17,964 nucleotides of DNA. It comes from JAAYZK01 sp964535025. Lineage in GTDB: Bacteria > Planctomycetota > Phycisphaerae > SM23-33 > FEN-1343. Location of the stretch: positions 1 through 17,964 of the forward strand of contig CAZHRW010000216.1 in NCBI GenBank assembly GCA_964535025.1. The letters run 5' to 3'. The notes under the pieces were generated by a model, which was given only the letters and a program-made list of their open reading frames with translations, searched no databases and was not told the DNA's origin. Below are positions 14,967-17,964 of the stretch, piece by piece (position 1 is the first letter of the stretch; each line of letters opens with the position of its first letter). Made by a program: the position numbers and the translations under genes.

Positions 14967-15005
14967 GCGGGCCGTCCGCTACTATGCGGACGGCCCGCTT
15001 GTTTT
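14967..15005 (+). terminator. strong intrinsic terminator after the secretin gene
   Basis: A perfect 13-bp G/C-rich stem (14967-14979 with 14986-14998), a 6-nt loop (TACTAT) and TTGTTTT form an almost ideal terminator 22 bp after the secretin stop. Confidence 0.95.
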
Positions 15006-15035
15006 GCGCTGACCCGCCGGACCGGAGGTGCGATC

Positions 15036-15716
15036 ATGGTGTCAGACGATGCCGGCGTGGTCCATCCACCGCTGAATGCCCTGTGGCGCCGGGATGGCGT
15101 CGCCATGGGCTGCAACGCCGTTGCCACAGTCCTGGTGGGCGCGGCAAGCTTCGCCATCGCAAAGATGGCGGTAGTGACGCCGCAGGCGCGGACGGCGTTC
15201 ACGCTGAGCATGATGACCGCCTGGATCGTCCTGGCCACGGCCCCACTCGCATCGGCCGCACGCACGCGACTGGGGTCGATCGCTCGGGCGGGCATTATGG
15301 CCGATGCCTCCCTTGTCGTTCTCCTGATCCTGGTGTTCGCCGGCAGCAGGCCCTTGTCGCTGCTGTCCGCCCTGAAAATCTACCTTCTGTGGGCCGCCTT
15401 GGCGATCACAGCGGCCCTGGTGGTCGGGCGAGGGATGTCTCGCCTCGTTGGCGCGGCGGCGATCTCACTGGTGGTTCTGGCAGTCATGGCCCACCCCTTC
15501 TGGGCCGGCCCTGCCCGGCCCAGCGTCGCACGGGCCCTGGCTGCGGTCGATCCGTGGAACGCTGTCCTCGACGCCGCCGCGGCAGCCGTGCCGGACAGCC
15601 ACCAGGGGCAGCCCGCGTGGCCGACTGCGACGGCGGCATGGTGGGCCGCCGCGGTCCTCATCGCCGCGGCAATCGGCGCCTGGCGGGCGATCCGGGGTTT
15701 CGTCCGTGGGACCTGA
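15036..15716 (+). CDS. polytopic membrane protein of unknown function (six predicted helices)
   Basis: A 226-aa integral membrane protein. The ATG at 15036 follows GGAGG (15024-15028) at good spacing; the frame is open further upstream but runs through the terminator, so an earlier start is unlikely. Hydrophobic segments lie at about 23-45, 53-74, 86-103, 108-130, 134-153 and 199-216. A loop of about 45 residues before the last helix contains AVDPWNAVLDAA. I recognise no catalytic or transport motif. The gene begins only about 30 bp after the secretin terminator, with no clear promoter between, so it depends either on read-through or on a promoter I cannot see (TACTAT in the terminator loop is a poor candidate). 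Function unknown. Confidence 0.7.
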   Translation: MVSDDAGVVHPPLNALWRRDGVAMGCNAVATVLVGAASFAIAKMAVVTPQARTAFTLSMMTAWIVLATAPLASAARTRLGSIARAGIMADASLVVLLILVFAGSRPLSLLSALKIYLLWAALAITAALVVGRGMSRLVGAAAISLVVLAVMAHPFWAGPARPSVARALAAVDPWNAVLDAAAAAVPDSHQGQPAWPTATAAWWAAAVLIAAAIGAWRAIRGFVRGT

Positions 15717-15762
15717 CGGCCAAACAACTGAAGTGCCGCGCCCGGTGAGCCGATAGTTGCAA

Positions 15763-15798
15763 TGGGCCGACTTGTACCGTCGGGGTATCCATCGGCCC
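15763..15798. other. nested inverted repeat, possible RNA hairpin
   Basis: GGGCCGA (15764-15770) pairs with TCGGCCC (15792-15798). Inside, GTACC (15774-15778) can pair with GGTAT just before position 15790 through one G:T pair. No T-run follows on the plus strand. It lies in the 207-bp gap between the membrane protein and the cupin gene; the rest of that gap shows nothing that I can support. Confidence 0.35.
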
Positions 15799-15923
15799 CT
15801 CGGGGGTAGTCGAAACACAGGCTCCAGCAAAGGGGAATCCGGACGCACCGGAACAGGGGCGGTGATCTGTCGGAAGTGTCTGCTTTCCTGCCACCGTACG
15901 GGAGCGTTCCGTACAGACTCACC

Positions 15924-16286
15924 ATGAACATGCGAACCGCTGATATGACGACACCGGTGGCTGTATCCAAGTCTGAGAAAGCCAGTGCCATGACGCCGAC
16001 CAATGCCATCGCCAAGGTCCGTTTCAGTTCCGCTAAGGCCCAACGCGTACACCTGGCACGCAACAACGGGCTTGCCGCCGAACTGCTGTGCCTGGAGGGG
16101 GGCCAGCAGTTGAAGGTTAACACCGAAACCGCCATCCTTTACGTCATCCTGGGCACGGCGGATGTGACGGCCGACGGCCGGAGCGTCGCCTTGCAGACGG
16201 GTTACGTCTTCGCCCCTGGCACGCCGTTCACCCTGGCCAACGTCGGCGAGCACCGTCTGGTCTGCCTCGCCTGCCACGCCGTCTGA
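15924..16286 (+). CDS. small cupin-domain protein
   Basis: About 120 aa. Residues from about 35 onward form a single small beta-barrel typical of cupins. LLCLEGGQQLKVN, ILYVILGTADVTADG and GYVFAPGTPFTLANVG follow the usual G(x)5...G and PxGxxH-like spacing of the two cupin motifs. The metal-binding His/Glu set of classical cupins is largely missing: motif 1 lacks the HxH pair and motif 2 has Phe-Thr where a His is usual. A catalytic role is therefore doubtful and a ligand-sensing or binding role is more likely. The start is uncertain. The ATG at 15924 is taken, but ATG codons at 15930, 15945 and 15990 and a GTG at 15876 are in frame, and none has a clear Shine-Dalgarno sequence. The first 35 residues are polar and probably flexible. 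Confidence 0.7.
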   Translation: MNMRTADMTTPVAVSKSEKASAMTPTNAIAKVRFSSAKAQRVHLARNNGLAAELLCLEGGQQLKVNTETAILYVILGTADVTADGRSVALQTGYVFAPGTPFTLANVGEHRLVCLACHAV

Positions 16287-16348
16287 GCCGCGACCGTCGC
16301 CGTCCGGTCGACCCCAGCGCATAATGCCCGGCGAAAAGGTCTCCTTCA

Positions 16349-16377
16349 TGGAGTCGCACGTCGTGCTCGGCTATACT
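16349..16377 (+). promoter_or_regulatory. putative promoter of the PQ-loop gene
   Basis: TATACT (16372-16377) is a good -10, with TGGAGT (16349-16354) 17 bp upstream as a weak -35. The start would be near 16384, 34 nt before the GTG start codon. The box TATACTGG equals that in front of the metalloprotease gene. Confidence 0.45.
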
Positions 16378-16417
16378 GGCGGTCCGACCGTGATCATTCC
16401 GACGGGAGGCTCAATCC

Positions 16418-16720
16418 GTGCTTGCATCTGGAACGCCGGACATCGCCAGGATCCTGGAGGCCGCGATGCTCATTTGCTTCGGCGCCTCCTGGCCGCTGGC
16501 CATTTTCAAGACGCTCAGCGTCCGAAAGGTCACAGGCAAGAGTCTGCCTTTCCTGGTCTTGGTGTTCATCGGCTACGGGGCCGGACTGGGCGCGAAGTTC
16601 GCGACGGCCGCCGTCCGGCAGGAAGCGGTGAGCTGGGTGGCGTTGTTCTACGCGGCCAACGGGGCAATGGTCTTCACCGAGATCCTGCTCTACCTTCGCT
16701 TCCGCGAAGACAGGCTGTAG
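16418..16720 (+). CDS. PQ-loop / SemiSWEET-like small membrane protein
   Basis: A 100-aa protein. GTG at 16418 lies eight bases after GGAGG (16405-16409). It has three membrane helices (about 9-30, 43-63 and 72-92), the size and layout of one SemiSWEET/PQ-loop triple-helix bundle. Such proteins work as dimers that move small solutes such as sugars across the inner membrane. ICFGASWPLAIFKTL followed by a basic turn and GKSLPFLVLVFIGYG resembles bacterial PQ-loop proteins that carry a Trp-Pro or Pro-Phe pair in helix 1 and a GKS turn before helix 2. The canonical Pro-Gln dipeptide itself is absent, so the substrate and even transport activity are unproven. It is probably a single-gene unit, since a promoter lies just upstream and lysA converges on it with an 18-bp gap and no obvious terminator. 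Confidence 0.75.
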   Translation: MLASGTPDIARILEAAMLICFGASWPLAIFKTLSVRKVTGKSLPFLVLVFIGYGAGLGAKFATAAVRQEAVSWVALFYAANGAMVFTEILLYLRFREDRL

Positions 16721-16738
16721 ACGCGAGTTGCCGCGACC

Positions 16739-17964
16739 TTAGGCCTCACGCCCGTCATTCTCGCCGACGATCAGGTCCTCATAGGTCTCCCGCCGGCGGA
16801 CGATGCGATACCGGTCGCCCTCCACGAGCACCTCGGGCGGTCGGGGTCTGGAGTTGTACTGGCTGGCCATGGTGAACCCGTAGGCCCCGGCGCTGAAGAC
16901 GGCCAGCAGATCGCCCCGGTGCAGCGCCGGCAGTTGCCGCTGCTTGCCAAGGAAGTCGGAGCTTTCGCAGACGCCGCCGACGACATCCACCGTTATGCCA
17001 TCGGCGGGCGCGAACCGGCGGCTCCGCACGGGCGGCTGGGCTCCCTCGCCCAGCACGACCGGGTAGATGAAATGCCACCCGTCGTAAAGGGCCGGGCGGA
17101 TCAGATCGGTCATTGCCGCGTCGACGATCGCGAAGTGCTTGTCGCCGCCGGCCTTGAGATACTGCACCTCGGTCAGAAGGATCCCGGCGTTGCACGCGAT
17201 CTGCCTGCCGGGCTCGACGATGATCCTCAGGCCCGCCCCGGCCAGCAGCGGGACGATCCGCTTGGCGTAGCGGGCCGCCTCGGGCGCCTCGCCCAGTTCG
17301 TAGTCGGCGCCGAACCCTCCGCCGATATCCAGCGTGTCGATCGTCGCGCCGGCGGCGCGAAGCCGGTCGATCAGCGCCAGGGCCTTGGTGATGGCCTCGA
17401 CGTAGGGCTCGATCGTGTTGACGGGCGAGCCAATATGCAGGTGGATCCCCGTCAACCGCGCATGTTCGTCCCGGCCGTACGCGGCAAAAAAACGCTCGGC
17501 CCGCTCGATGTCCACGCCGAACTTGGTTTCCTTCTTCCCGGTGGTCGTGTACGTGTGCGTCTTCGGATCCACGTCGGGGTTCACCCGCAGCGCGGCGGTG
17601 ACGGGCGTTCCGGCGGCGCGAGCGAGGCGGGCGAGGTTCTCAAATTCCGCCTCGCTCTCCACGTTGAACACCCCCACGCCGGCGGCGATCGCCTCGGTGA
17701 TCTCCGGGTCGGTCTTGCCCACCCCGGCGAACACGACGCGGCTCATATCGGCGCCGGCGCGTTGGGCGCGGAAGACCTCTCCTCCGCTGACAACGTCGAA
17801 CCCCGCGCCCATCTCCGCGAAACCCCTGAGAATGCTGAGATTCGAAAGGCTCTTGATGGCGAAGCAGACCGTTGCCTCCAGCGGGGCGAACGCCTCGGCG
17901 AACGCCCGGTAGTGGTGGCGCAACGTCGCGGCGCTGTACACGTAAGCGGGCGGCCCCACCTCGG
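16739..17964 (-). CDS. lysA: diaminopimelate decarboxylase LysA (N-terminus beyond window)
   Basis: A PLP-dependent fold-type III decarboxylase that converts meso-diaminopimelate to L-lysine, the last step of the DAP pathway. About 408 of an expected 410-430 residues are visible. The frame stays open to the right edge: the GTG at 17957-17959 is an internal Val of EVGPPAYVYSA, which matches the GTP-x-YVYS start of the family, so the true start lies outside. Visible motifs in order are FAIKSLSN (the Lys is the probable PLP-binding residue), GFDVVSGGE, HLHIGSP, DIGGGFGADY (phosphate binding), EPGRQIACNAG, CESSDFLG (active-site Cys from the other subunit) and GAYGFTMASQYNSRPRPPE. FAIKS in place of the commoner YAVKA, and HIGSP for HIGSQ, suggest a lineage variant rather than loss of activity. 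The C-terminal part and stop (16739-16741) are complete. It converges with the PQ-loop gene. Confidence 0.95.
   Translation of the reverse strand, partial: EVGPPAYVYSAATLRHHYRAFAEAFAPLEATVCFAIKSLSNLSILRGFAEMGAGFDVVSGGEVFRAQRAGADMSRVVFAGVGKTDPEITEAIAAGVGVFNVESEAEFENLARLARAAGTPVTAALRVNPDVDPKTHTYTTTGKKETKFGVDIERAERFFAAYGRDEHARLTGIHLHIGSPVNTIEPYVEAITKALALIDRLRAAGATIDTLDIGGGFGADYELGEAPEAARYAKRIVPLLAGAGLRIIVEPGRQIACNAGILLTEVQYLKAGGDKHFAIVDAAMTDLIRPALYDGWHFIYPVVLGEGAQPPVRSRRFAPADGITVDVVGGVCESSDFLGKQRQLPALHRGDLLAVFSAGAYGFTMASQYNSRPRPPEVLVEGDRYRIVRRRETYEDLIVGENDGREA

Noticed and set aside
16324..16875. A 183-codon plus-strand frame overlapping the PQ-loop gene and the lysA 3' end
   Set aside because: Arg/Pro/His-rich out-of-frame translation; the 100-aa frame has a Shine-Dalgarno sequence and three clear membrane helices.
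17957..17959. GTG as the lysA start codon
   Set aside because: It is the internal Val of the EVGPPAYVYS stretch and the frame continues to the window edge, so the gene is cut by the window and does not begin here.

Overview
The window (about 18 kb, high GC) looks like a chromosomal piece of a member of the Planctomycetota, most likely the Phycisphaerae. The evidence is a PEP-CTERM metalloprotease with dockerin-like repeats, a very large secretin preceded by TPR segments, a PilM homologue extended into a PilN-like region, strong G/C bias at third codon positions with long antisense open frames, and GTG/TTG starts with good Shine-Dalgarno sequences. I saw no rRNA, tRNA, insertion sequence, integrase, CRISPR array or phage gene. 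The lineage is inferred from protein style, not from a marker gene.

Left part (1-5126): a possible CDS tail and a strong terminator (82-117), then an exported PEP-CTERM zinc metalloprotease (318-1784, +). It converges, with a 2-bp gap, on dprA (1787-2917, -). Next come a small exported helical protein (3143-3616, +) and the tRNA methylthiotransferase gene mtaB (3678-5126, -). mtaB and the next operon are divergent, and their predicted -10 boxes lie side by side in a 175-bp gap.

Centre (5302-14944, +): a type IV pilus / type II secretion-like envelope-spanning module in the classical pilMNOPQ order. It holds a PilM-PilN fusion (702 aa), a PilO-like bitopic protein (565 aa), an unrecognised bitopic protein in the PilP position (678 aa), a terminator, a promoter with a structured leader of about 215 nt, and a 1080-aa TPR-secretin. 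The three platform proteins each carry tandem copies of the same short, probably disordered repeat (core Gly-Thr-Asp-Met-Tyr, spacing usually 9 residues) at different places in otherwise unrelated sequences. This shared repeat is the most distinctive feature of the window. I see no pilin, PilB/PilT ATPase or PilC here, so the function (pilus, DNA uptake or secretion) is open. dprA about 2.4 kb away makes a DNA-uptake role worth considering.

Right part (15036-17964): after a near-ideal terminator lie a six-helix membrane protein of unknown function, a small cupin protein, a three-helix PQ-loop/SemiSWEET-like protein, and the 3' part of lysA (diaminopimelate decarboxylase, -), which runs off the right edge. 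These look like unlinked single genes.
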